Source of the DNA: Ophiosphaerella korrae
Lineage: Eukaryota > Ascomycota > Dothideomycetes > Pleosporales > Phaeosphaeriaceae
NCBI GenBank assembly: GCA_028456385.1
Contig: JALNQF010000095.1
Span: forward strand, 106,462 to 170,461
Direction of reading: 5' to 3'
Length of the DNA stretch: 64,000 bases
Part shown: one piece after another, positions 32,618 to 41,898 of the stretch
How positions within the stretch are numbered: position 1 is the stretch's first letter
Layout: each line of letters opens with the position of its first letter
Notes under the pieces: model-generated
The model's input: only the letters and a program-made list of their open reading frames with translations
Database searches by the model: none
Told to the model about the DNA's origin: nothing
Position numbers and translations under genes: made by a program

Positions 32618-33078
32618 CCATTCTGTCAGATTTGATGGTCACTGATTGATGATGTAGATGATTGAATTGAGTTGATTGATTGATTGCTCTGTCTCCTATC
32701 TGCTGCTCTGTCTCCAATCTATATACTCGTCTCTGCGCAGTTGCGGCTCAGTGATGGAGAGCCGTTATCTCGAGTTTCGTGTTTTGCTCATGTATCGGCT
32801 CTACGCAGTTCGGTCATGACGCGATGAGCCATCATACTGATGATAGCCGTTATTCATGTGACTGCCGAACCAGATCTCAATTCTCCGGCTGGTACTGTGG
32901 CTCTTCAAGGATGCGCCGTAGTTGAGTTGGTGAGTTGTGGTTGTGGTTGAGTTAGTGTCGAGCTAGTATCGCGCACTAGCATCGCGCACGCGATGCCAGA
33001 TCGATCGCCATTGTCATCTCAATTGTCATCTGAGTCGATTCGTGAGCTGGCTCGTAAGCCAGCTCATCTGAAACATTC
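32618..33078. mobile_element. Solo LTR, copy 1, with 5-bp target duplication
   Basis: The element spans 32623-33073 (451 bp), beginning TGTCAGATTTGATGGTCAC and ending ATCTGAAA. It is flanked by direct repeats CATTC at 32618-32622 and 33074-33078. The TG start, short terminal inverted repeat and 5-bp duplication fit an LTR left after recombination of a retrotransposon. The right terminus has AA where CA is expected. It shares sequence throughout with the copy at 44129-44647. No internal retrotransposon genes are present. Confidence 0.8.
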
Positions 33079-35050
33079 CTAATGGAGCAACATCAACGAG
33101 ACGCGGGGCGGCTGGGGCCGGATGAGATCTTCCAAACTAGGTGAATATGAGACAATGGGCGTTTTAATCTTGTGCACGCCTAGATGGTGATTTGCGATCT
33201 GGATTAGGCAGTTCGGTGCGTGTTCAAACTTTCGAATAAGCGACTACCCTCTCAGAGGTTAGTCCATGCTGAAGTTAGCCAACAAGATTTGAGGATTTGA
33301 AAGGAAGGGTTGCCGGGAGTCGAGTACCGAGATAAGAGGTGGTAATAAATGCCGATTAAAAACATGAGGGTTTTTTCGACTACTTATAGCCGAAGTACGT
33401 GGCACACTTGATTACATTAGAAAATCTAAAAGATGGTCTTTCCCAGATCGCAAATGTGTAGAGGTGGCGGCGCTCAATAGCGAGATAAGACTCGTTACGA
33501 ATTCGGGTTGGAGCATGCCTCTGTTTTCTTTATCCTTTGTGTTTTTGGCTTTTTTTTTTACTTGAATAAGGTTCTTTGCGCGTTTAATAACCGTCCGTAT
33601 GTTGTGACTATCATTTTTAAAAGATGTAGTCCCGGACAGAAATATAAGTATTCTTCTAGTAAGGTGATTTGCATACTGTTTATTCAAGATTCGAAGTGAT
33701 CATGTAATACGATTGAGTACATGTGTTGTAATCTTGTTAGGAGTGTGATCGTAATACAGCCTAGAGACAGGAAAAGCCTGCTTGGGGCCCTTGGGCTGCA
33801 CTTCATATGCTCTGTTGTTTTCTTATCAATCATAATGGCAAGGGCCTGACTATTTGTAATTTGTGGGTCGACAGAGATGGTGTATCTCTGACACTAAGAT
33901 TACAAAAAAATGATAGTAAATATTAGCTCTAGAAGGCATTTGGTATGGGGTCATCATTTACACCCGTAAAAGGACGGTCTACCGAGTGGTAGTAATGTGT
34001 TGCACTGATATAGTCGTCAATAGCGACATTTCCCTCACAGGAGTAAATCGGTGAATGACAGGGTAGAAGCACAAACACATGACTAAATTACCTAGAGCCA
34101 GTTAGGATGAAATTCTTGAGATACGAGCTCGCTTACAATCATAACGGAGGAGATAAAATTGTAATGCGGTTTGCAAGCGAGGCGCGCACCCCAAAATACG
34201 CCAAAAACAGTTTCTTGAATCTCAGCAACGGCTCTACAAAACACCCTAAATATATAAATATAGCCTCTTATATATATAGTTCATCTTAGAATTCTCGGCT
34301 TTATAGGTTCTATTATTCCCGAGATATATTATTTTGGCCCCTAATTTTCTAGGTTTCTTGGTTATACTTTATCTGAAGAACTACTGAATATATTCTTTTC
34401 AAACGAAAATATTAGCCTTAAGATAGGTATACAAAGTTTATATAAAATTTTTGGTTTATTTAATAGAGCAGTTGCTAAGATTCAAGAGGCCGTTTTTGGG
34501 GTATTTTGGGGTGAGCGGCTTGTATACGCGTTACAGAAAGAGGGGAATTTTTCACATAGTAATGTATTGTTCCTGAAGTTGATGTCTAATTAAAATAAAT
34601 AGGAACGGAATTTGGGCGTACTATCATGGTTTGCTAATATGTGGAAGCATATAAGACATTCGAGATGTTCACAACCGTATATTCAGAACCATCAGAATCC
34701 ATAGTTCTCAGTTGAGATTACTGAATGAAAGATAACGGAAAGAAAAATGAGACCGTGGGTGCAACCTGAAAAATGTTCCGACAGTATGGAATCAGGAGTC
34801 GGGAATCGCCCAAGGCGCTCATTTTCACAGTATTTCCATCTCACTCGTAGACCTCAATGATTGAGTTGATCCACTCAATCGGCGTTGAGATAACCTCCGC
34901 GCTAACTTGGTCTAGCGCCCCACTTGATGCGCGGCGAAACGTTCTGCCGTCTAAATTATTTTCGAGCTCAATCAAGCTTCAGCCAGCGCAATACAAGCTC
35001 AATAACACATACTCGAATAAGAGCTAACGACTAACCGGAGTTCCGTAAAT
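33079..35050. other. AT-rich gene-free region with an inverted-repeat element
   Basis: About 2 kb. From 33350 to 34700 the sequence is AT-rich with TATA-rich runs, consistent with RIP, and includes the inverted-repeat element at 34187-34513. The last 300 bp form the Rrp8 promoter and leader. Confidence 0.5.
34187..34513. mobile_element. 327-bp MITE-like element with 50-bp terminal inverted repeats
   Basis: The left arm 34187-34236 begins CACCCCAAAATACGCCAAAA. The right arm 34464-34513, read in reverse complement, begins CACCCCAAAATACCCCAAAA. The two arms match at about 44 of 50 positions, and most differences are transitions. The interior is AT-rich and non-coding. No clear target duplication was found, possibly because of mutation. 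It is probably a non-autonomous DNA transposon. Confidence 0.75.
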
Positions 35051-36667
35051 ATGTTTTCAGTCCCCGGCTGGAACGTCTCAGCTCCAATCGCGACTCAAGT
35101 CGAGAAACCGAAGCCCAAAGACCCAAACAAGCTCGGAAAGAAGGCCCAGAAACGGAAGGAGAAACAGGAACAGCAGGTCAATGCGGAAAACATTGGGGAA
35201 TATTGGGATAAGGTTGTGGATAGGAAAGACGCGAAGTTAGAGCACCAAACAAGCGAAGCGCATGATGTAGAAGAGGCGGGTAATGGCGCGCAGGAAAAGA
35301 GAGGGAAAAAGAGGAAGAGGAAGAGTAACAAGGACAAGAAACCAGATGGGGGGACTGATCTGCAGCCTTTAGAAAGTTCCAAGGCTGTGTATGAAGAAAC
35401 TGCATCTGCTCAGATGCCCTCAACCACAGCTCCAAACAGCGAATCCAAGCGTACCAAGAAGAAACAAAAGAAAGACACCAAGCCCAGCGATCCCCCACAA
35501 CCCACCCTACCAGTCTCCCTCATCCCCGAACCCGCAGGACTCACCGCCCTTCAAAAATCCATGCGCTCCAAGCTCGCGAGCGCCCGCTTCCGCCACCTCA
35601 ACGAATCCCTCTACACCAAACCCTCCACCGAATCCCTCTCCCTCTTCACCGAAGACCCCTCCATGTTCGAAGACTACCACCGCGGCTTCGCCCAACAAGT
35701 CGAAGTGTGGCCCTCCAACCCCGTCGACGGCTACGTCGCCAGCATCCTCGCCCGCGGCTCCATCCGCACGCGCGACCCCTGGAAAGAAAAGAAACGCCTC
35801 GCAAAGAAGGGCGCCAAAGCCGCACCTGAACCCGCGACAGACGCCGAGCCCGGCACCCGCCTAACAGGCGACGCAAAGCCGCTGCCCCGCAACCCCAAAG
35901 GCCACGCCACAATCGCAGATCTAGGCTGCGGCACCGCCTCGCTCGCGCACCGCCTGCAGCCGCACCTCAAGCAACTCAACCTCACACTGCACTCCTTCGA
36001 CCTCGCGAAGCCCACCGGCCCATCCGCGCCACTCGTCACCGTCGCCGACATCGCGGCGCTCCCACTGCCGCCAGCCAGCGTCGACATCGCCATCTTCTGC
36101 CTCGCGCTCATGGGCACGAATTGGCTCTCCTTCATCGACGAAGCGAACCGCGTACTGCGCTGGCGCGGCGAGCTGTGGATCGCGGAAATCAAGTCGCGCT
36201 TTAGGCGCGTAGGGGCGCGCAAGCCGAGCGTTCCCGTTAATTCCGTTGGCTCGTTGAAGAAGCCGCTGGCTAAGAAGGGCGCGAAGAAAGGCGAGGACGA
36301 GGGCGCGACGTCTGCGGACGAGGCGGAGCTTGCGCAGCGGGTGGACGGCGTCGAGGCGGGGGAGGGCACGGATGTATCTGCGTTTGTGGAAGTGTTGCGG
36401 ACGCGGGGGTTTGTGCTGGATGCGCTGCCTGAGAGGCCGGGAGATGCGGTGGATTTGGGGAATAAGATGTTTGTGAAGATGCGGTTTGTTAAGGGGGTGG
36501 GGGCGACGCGGGGGAAGAATGCGGTGAAGGAGGGGGCGGAGGGGAGGAGTAATGGGGAGAAGATGAGGATGGGGATGAAGGGGAAGAAGTTTGGGGTTGT
36601 GAAGGACGAGGTGGATGAGGAGAGTGAGGGGAAGGTGTTGAAGCCATGTTTGTATAAGGTTAGGTGA
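35051..36667 (+). CDS. RRP8: Rrp8-type 25S rRNA adenine-N1 methyltransferase
   Basis: A single exon of 538 aa from ATG 35051. The first 150 residues are Lys-rich and basic (KKAQKRKEK, KKRKRKSNKDKK), giving nucleolar localisation signals. The family start signature FRHLNESLYT is near residue 177, followed by FEDYHRGFAQQVEVWPSNPVD. The Rossmann-fold SAM motif is IADLGCGTASLAHRL (about 288). The later CLALMGTNWLSFIDEANRVL and ELWIAEIKSRF segments are diagnostic of Rrp8. In yeast the enzyme makes m1A645 in 25S rRNA during 60S assembly. The Lys-rich insert after SRF and a Gly/Lys-rich C-terminal tail are longer than in yeast. Codon use is strongly GC-biased in the catalytic half. The gene converges on Ddi1. 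Confidence 0.92.
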   Translation: MFSVPGWNVSAPIATQVEKPKPKDPNKLGKKAQKRKEKQEQQVNAENIGEYWDKVVDRKDAKLEHQTSEAHDVEEAGNGAQEKRGKKRKRKSNKDKKPDGGTDLQPLESSKAVYEETASAQMPSTTAPNSESKRTKKKQKKDTKPSDPPQPTLPVSLIPEPAGLTALQKSMRSKLASARFRHLNESLYTKPSTESLSLFTEDPSMFEDYHRGFAQQVEVWPSNPVDGYVASILARGSIRTRDPWKEKKRLAKKGAKAAPEPATDAEPGTRLTGDAKPLPRNPKGHATIADLGCGTASLAHRLQPHLKQLNLTLHSFDLAKPTGPSAPLVTVADIAALPLPPASVDIAIFCLALMGTNWLSFIDEANRVLRWRGELWIAEIKSRFRRVGARKPSVPVNSVGSLKKPLAKKGAKKGEDEGATSADEAELAQRVDGVEAGEGTDVSAFVEVLRTRGFVLDALPERPGDAVDLGNKMFVKMRFVKGVGATRGKNAVKEGAEGRSNGEKMRMGMKGKKFGVVKDEVDEESEGKVLKPCLYKVR

Positions 36668-37014
36668 GGTGGTGTGGAGCTGTGGCAGTATGCTCTCGTT
36701 CGAAAATAAGCTATGAGCAATGATACCGAGATGTACTAAGCTCAAGTTGATATAGCACTTGCAAAACTATTGATAACTTAATTCCACCTGAAGCCGCTTA
36801 CTGAGTCTAGGAACCCGTTCCCCCAGATCATGTTTGTTCATGCCGTAGATAATACAGTGTACTGATGAAGTCGTGAGCTCATAATCCCATCCTTCGTCAC
36901 ATACAGGGAACCTGTACTTGGCGAATAACACGCTTGCGAATTTCACGAAAAAAAATAAAAAATGAAGCGTTGAAGGTGTCAGTTCCAACGCTCCCGCGTG
37001 CATCTACACGGCAG

Positions 37015-37054
<40 letters not shown>

Positions 37055-37091
37055 CGTGCTCAACCAATGGTCCCTACTTCTTTACAGTCTC
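36668..37091. other. Convergent 3' spacer with poly-T tract
   Basis: Spacer between the 3' ends of Rrp8 and Ddi1. It includes an uninterrupted T run of about 32 bases at 37019-37050, which on the minus strand is a poly-A run just downstream of the Ddi1 stop. Confidence 0.6.
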
Positions 37092-38519
37092 CTAGCCTAG
37101 TAAGAAGCTGGCAGCACCCTCTACGTTTCCACCGCTAATCTCCAGGGCCTGAACTGCTTGGAGCCTCTCGACGCCGAACATCTCCATCAGCTGTTTGATA
37201 TCAGACTCGGGAAAAGAGCTACTGGACGAGTCTGGCACAGGAGCTTTGGATGCAGCGCTTCTCGAGGGAATTGAAGCAGAGGACGGACCAGCAGCGGATG
37301 AACCAGTGGCGATGGAAGGCTCGGCTGCTGCAGTTGCACCCGCTGGTCGCACAGCACCCGAGCGGGCGCCGATCTCGGTGCCGTTGGGGCCAGCCACGGT
37401 TGGCTCGTTCATCTCAGCCTCCTCGAGGTTCTTGGGGATTTCTGATTCGTGGAGAAATGGCACTTCAAGGCCCTCGAAGCACAGGGCATTCTTCTCGAGG
37501 TCGATCTTGGCTTTGTAGCGCTTGAGCATGTCGAGCCCAAAGAGAAGATCCACGTCCTTGCCTTCCATGACGGTGAAGGCGCAGGGCATGACGGCACCGC
37601 CAATTTTGATCTCGGCATGATGCACACGGCCAAGGATGCGTGCGGTGCCTACGCCACGGGCCATGCCAGCATATCGCGTGTCCATGAGGCGCATGATGTT
37701 GCACCTCTCGGCACAGGATGGCGACATGATGGTGGCCTGGGCGCCCGAGTCGACAAAGGCCTTGACAGGGACGCCATTGACTTCGGTGTTGACATAGAGC
37801 ATGTGGACGCGGACAAAGACTGATTACGTAAGCATAAGACCGACACGAGCGAGGTGCTGGGAGCAGTACCTTCGGGATTCTCGTTGTAGGCCTTCTCGAG
37901 GTTCTCGACGACACGGTCCTGGCGGATGAGCTCCTCGATCTTGCGCTGGGCCTCGACGTTGAAGGGGTCCTCGTTGAGCAGCTGGATCTGGTTCTGGCGC
38001 TCGCGCTCGGCGTTCTGCGCTTGTTGTTGGCGCATGGCAAAAGTCTCTCTCCAGCGGGCGGGGTCGTTGACGGCGGCAGCGAGCTGGGGATCGCGTTGCT
38101 GCAGGTCGGAGTGGGCCTGGGGGTTCATAAGCAGCTGCTGTCGCACGCCCTCGGGATCGGGATCCCTGGGCTGGGGCGGGCGCGGGTCGGCAGGCAGTGG
38201 TTGACGGTTCTGGCGGATGAGCACGGCCAGCATCTCGCCGTCCCTGATCCCGGCATCCTCCAGCGTCTGTGTGTCGTGGACGACGGGCTGGCCGTTGAGG
38301 TATATGCTTTGAGCGGCGGCGGGCAGACTAGTCTCAGCCTCGATGAAACCCTTGAGGTCCTTGACGGAGCTGGCGGGCGGCAGCTCGAGCGTCAGCAGGT
38401 CGTTGTCCGAGGGCGAGCCGGGCGCAGTGATGGATATGGTGACTCGTGGCCTGTGGTGGCGAGGGTGAGCCGTGGGGTCTGGCGGGTCGCACAGCAACGG
38501 GCTGGGAGGCAACTTACAT
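37092..38519 (-). CDS. DDI1: Ddi1 ubiquitin shuttle and retropepsin-like protease
   Basis: Exons 38519-38518, 38450-37870 and 37819-37092 give 436 aa. The ubiquitin-like domain starts at once (MPRVTISITAPG) and runs to about residue 75. The central region is Gln/Arg-rich. The retroviral-protease-like domain starts near MLYVNTEVNG (Met201), with active-site DSGA (Asp218) and the partner motif LLFGLDML. A C-terminal UBA domain covers about 397-436, ending AASFLLG. The protein delivers or cleaves ubiquitylated substrates at the proteasome and acts in DNA-damage and protease-stress responses. The first intron (38517-38451, GTAAGT...CACAG, CTCAC branch) splits the ATG itself. Without splicing, the ATG is followed by TAA. 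The only upstream continuation of the unspliced frame starts with TTG. Confidence 0.93.
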
Positions 38520-39523
38520 GGCGTCCTTGCGTTGGGATGCAGGCGACGCTCAAAGCAGGCAAGAGGACGTGGTACCGTGGGCAGTGGGGGGAGATGGCGG
38601 GGTGGGCTGGTCCCAGACAAGCGTGCGAGTGCGCCCGGCGACTTGCTTATAAGGGAGCGATGCCTGCTGGAAGGTGGCGGAAGCTGGGTTAGGTACCAAC
38701 CGGCCAGGAACAGCAGCGTCGTCGCCGTGCACGTCCCGAGCCGCGTTAATAATCAGCCGGACTGGCCCTGGGCCCGTTACCGTGACTGCGAGCGCGTGTG
38801 GCGAGCGTGGCAGCAGCATGTTGTGGACGAGGCGCCGGCAAGTGCGTAATATAGCAGTGCAAGAGGGGTTTGGACGTTGGGCTGCTGGTCAGGTACTGTA
38901 GGCCAGCGAGCCGTTGGACGAGGCGCCAAGCGTCTGCTTTGGCCCAGCCGGCCATCAAATGATCCCCTCGCAAGCCAGGCACGAGAGACAGTGCCAACGG
39001 GGGCGGTGTGCGGTGCCTAGCCGTCGTTGCCTTGGCCTATGGCGGGGCTGCGGGGCAATTGTGGCAGGGCAGGCACCACACACACACCCAGCCCTGCGCT
39101 TGCCACACCCGGCGCCATTGGGCAGCTGCACTGCCAGGCGGTGGCAGGTGCGCTGGGACATTGGGCAACTGCGTTCGGACGTGCATCCAGACATTGGGGA
39201 GGCGCATCCAGCCGCTGGGCAGGCGCAACCAGCCGCTGGGCAGGCGCATCCGCAACCAGGAACTCGCCTGCGCTTGCTCCAGCCCCTCAGCGCTCTCTTC
39301 CAGAATCAAATCGCCGCCAAGCAATCCACACACCAATCCAGGAACGCCCCCAAACAGCCACCCTCCCCCGCCTGCACCTCGGGATCGTGCATCGTCGCCC
39401 ACACGCAAGCTCCGCTTTCCACCGGCATTTTCTCCCCATCTCGATCCGAGCCTGTCGCGATCCGCTGATCACCTGCCAAGATGCCGCGAGATTTGCTAGC
39501 CGACAGAGGCAACGCTAGACGCA
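38520..39523. other. Divergent promoter region between Ddi1 and the acetyltransferase
   Basis: A GC-rich 1-kb intergenic region that should drive both flanking genes in opposite directions. It contains a CA-rich run near 39075 and a 21-bp degenerate repeat near 39180-39260. Confidence 0.5.
39180..39260. repeat. 21-bp degenerate tandem repeat
   Basis: GCGCATCCAGCCGCTGGGCAG and GCGCAACCAGCCGCTGGGCAG are adjacent at 39202-39243. Partial units lie on both sides. Confidence 0.7.
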
Positions 39524-39576
39524 ATGCCTCACCTGTCCAGAGAATCCGACCTCGCTGCCAGCTCTCCACCCCATGA
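39481..39576 (+). promoter_or_regulatory. Upstream ORF overlapping the acetyltransferase start
   Basis: ATG 39481 opens a 31-codon frame ending at TGA 39574-39576. It overlaps the main ATG (39524) in a different frame. If the transcript starts upstream of 39481, this would lower initiation at 39524 and favour the next in-frame ATG at 39587. Confidence 0.4.
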
Positions 39577-40701
39577 ATCAAGCCCCATGCCCCCCTACAA
39601 CCCCGCCGTTTTCATAGAAAACCGCTTCGAGAAGATGAAGGGCATCCACCCCTTTGCTTCACTGCTCAATCACGAGGATCTCGACGACTGCAACTGGCTC
39701 GAGCACGCCGCCTTTGACCCTATAGAAGCGGCCACCAGAGAAAAGGTAAGCGCACCAGTTTCATCCTCTGCCACAACCGCGTCATGTTGTATTACCTTTG
39801 GGTTCTGTCAGGCCCCAATTACTACACCCTCCTCCATGCCCTTGTGTCGTTACTAGGATCGGCCGCTGCACAGCGCAAACGTGCTCCAGCACCAGTGTTT
39901 TGGCACCAACGCCCATTCGACCACAATCTGTTTCATATAAAATCTTTTCAGCCATGTCACACTTTGACACCTCCGACAGCGTCAAGCCCAAGCAAGCTCG
40001 CTTCATCGTATCAAACTGCCTCCGCTCCTCCCCTTTCCAGCACCCGTGTAACGTGACTTCCAAAGATAGTCCCCACCCTAACTAAACCCAGACAACATCT
40101 TCCTATCCGGAAGAGTGTCCATTCACGCCCCTACATAAGCACTAATCACGCATAGATCGAGTACCGTCTTCGAACATGCGGCGAACTCTGCTCGGGCCTC
40201 TTCTCCTCAGCCTACCCCACTTCCTCGGGCTCAATAGGCGCCTTGATCAAAGCCCGCAAATTCCCTTCCATTGACTCCTCTGACACGGACCGCAAGCGCG
40301 TCCTACTGGCCCATATCATAGCCACTAAATCCGCGTCACGTGTCGTCACCGATGCCGACATGGACTACCCAAAGGACTGGCAATCAAAATACCAGCTAAC
40401 CCCCAACACCGGCCACAATGAGGACGGCGATACCGTCTGCATTCACTCGCTCTGCGTTCACCCTAACTTTGCGGGTAAGGGCCTCGGCCACATCCTGTTG
40501 AAGAGCTACGTCCAGCGCATCAAGGACTCGGGCATTGCGAAGCGGGTTGTACTTATTTGCCGAGACCGCCTCATCGGCTTTTACGAGAAGGCGGGCTTCG
40601 CCAAGGTTGGGCCCAGCAAGTGTCAGTATGGAGGCGGGAATTGGGTCGACATGGTCTTGGACTTTGAGGGTGGGTTGGGCTCTAATGGGCCGGATATTTA
40701 G
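39524..40701 (+). CDS. GNAT acetyltransferase, arylalkylamine/polyamine type
   Basis: Exons 39524-39745 and 40156-40701 (410-bp intron, GTAAGC...CATAG, phase 0) give 255 aa. The join reads REKIEYRLRTCGELCSGLF, continuous with the family pattern. Motif A is CVHPNFAGKGLGHILLKSY, with the Q/RxxGxG-type acetyl-CoA loop as GKGLG. The C-terminal GFYEKAGFAKVG is motif B. The pattern FxxEIxYRLRTCGELCxGLF belongs to fungal relatives of serotonin N-acetyltransferase and yeast Paa1, which acetylate arylalkylamines or polyamines. It is probably cytosolic. The intron is much longer than its neighbours in the window, and I found no extra exon inside it. An overlapping upstream ORF may lower translation from the first ATG. 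Confidence 0.82.
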
Positions 40702-41898
40702 GACTGTGGTGCATATTGTGGGCGCCGGACGTCTAGATGAGGTATGTGGAATGACTGGACAGGATATGTGGAATTTATGTGCAACGACGAATTGGGAAAT
40801 GAGCTTGTTTTCTCCTTTGGGAGCATTGGCAATAAACGATGAAAATGAATTGATTGATTGGCACTGTGGTGGTATAATTCGTTGTGTTTCTGAAGGTGAG
40901 GTCCGATTTTGACGGTACACTTACTGGGTAGATCTACACAGTTGAAACATTCTGATGGGGTTGAACGGCCCTTGAACCTTGGGATTCTTCTAACTTGAAC
41001 AGGTTACGCTGGTTCTTCTTGGTCTCGAGTTTAATCAGGTTGTCAAGAACGAAGAAAGGGTCGGCCAAAGTAGTCAGAGCAAGCGTAGTAGCAGATACAT
41101 CGATAGACCTCTGGCGTCGAATTTCTGGGGACACAGTTACTAGTAACGTAAGTTGAGTCGAAGCTTTGATACCGGTTCTTGTATTAACGCTTAGAGAAGC
41201 TTAGTTGGTTAGTGGCCCGCTAAATATATTATCCTTCTTCAAGGATATCTTGTCGTGCTTACCCTTCCCCCCCCCCCCCCCTTTTTTTTTTAGCAATGAA
41301 TAATATATTGTGGCTTAGGGGGTAAGCGTAAGCCAGTCTTGTTTCGCTAGAGCGAAAGTAAGTAGTATTCATGACGCGGCGCTCAATAGTCCAAGGTAAA
41401 ACTTTGGAGCAATATGCACTTATTGATACCTACTTTTGATATTGTCTTGATAGTGCGGTGAGCTTGGTGTTATAATAATCTCAATACTGTCTCTCCCTTG
41501 ACAGCGTATCGAGCGCAATACTATACCTATCTCGTTACAATCTCTATCTTGAAAATTGTGACATATAAAAATCCAGCTGGAGAGATTCAAATCTTGAAAT
41601 TATTTGATTATTTAGACCGTGCCAATATAGCGTCATTGATGAATCGTAGAACCTTCCCTACAGGGTGTGGGAAATTTGATGGCTTATTTCAGTCATATAT
41701 TGTCGTAAATGAGCAAGCTAAGATTGCCGCTGGTAGGAGGCTAAAACTAAGCCCCCGACCATCCTTCATTATCTCAAAATCCAACCATTGACAAACATTA
41801 TAATAAACTCCTTATCGTGACCCCTCACCCCCTAACCCGCCCCCTTCCACCCCAAATCCCCAAAATCAACCCATGCGCCAAAAAACCCACCCCCACCC
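40702..41898. other. AT-rich intergenic region
   Basis: About 1.2 kb. A C-run then T-run lies at about 41267-41292. Open frames at 40934-41134 and 41498-41791 have no ATG start or recognisable family and look like decayed repeat DNA. Confidence 0.45.

Noticed and set aside
32623..33073. Interpretation of the 451-bp element as a DNA-transposon MITE
   Set aside because: The TG...CA-type ends seen in copy 2 and 5-bp target duplications fit a solo LTR better than a TIR transposon.
35095..36745. Long minus-strand open frames opposite Rrp8
   Set aside because: Shadows of the GC-rich, codon-biased Rrp8 coding strand; no domain features.
37649..38620. Longer Ddi1 N-terminus starting at 38620
   Set aside because: The first codon is TTG, the added 58 residues are unlike Ddi1, and a canonical intron lies inside.
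41267..41292. C-run followed by T-run flanked by CTTACCC and GGGTAAG words
   Set aside because: The inverted words are too short and the homopolymers too common to call an element.
41498..41791. 97-codon open frame in AT-rich DNA
   Set aside because: Begins with TTG, no recognisable domain, and sits in repeat-like sequence.
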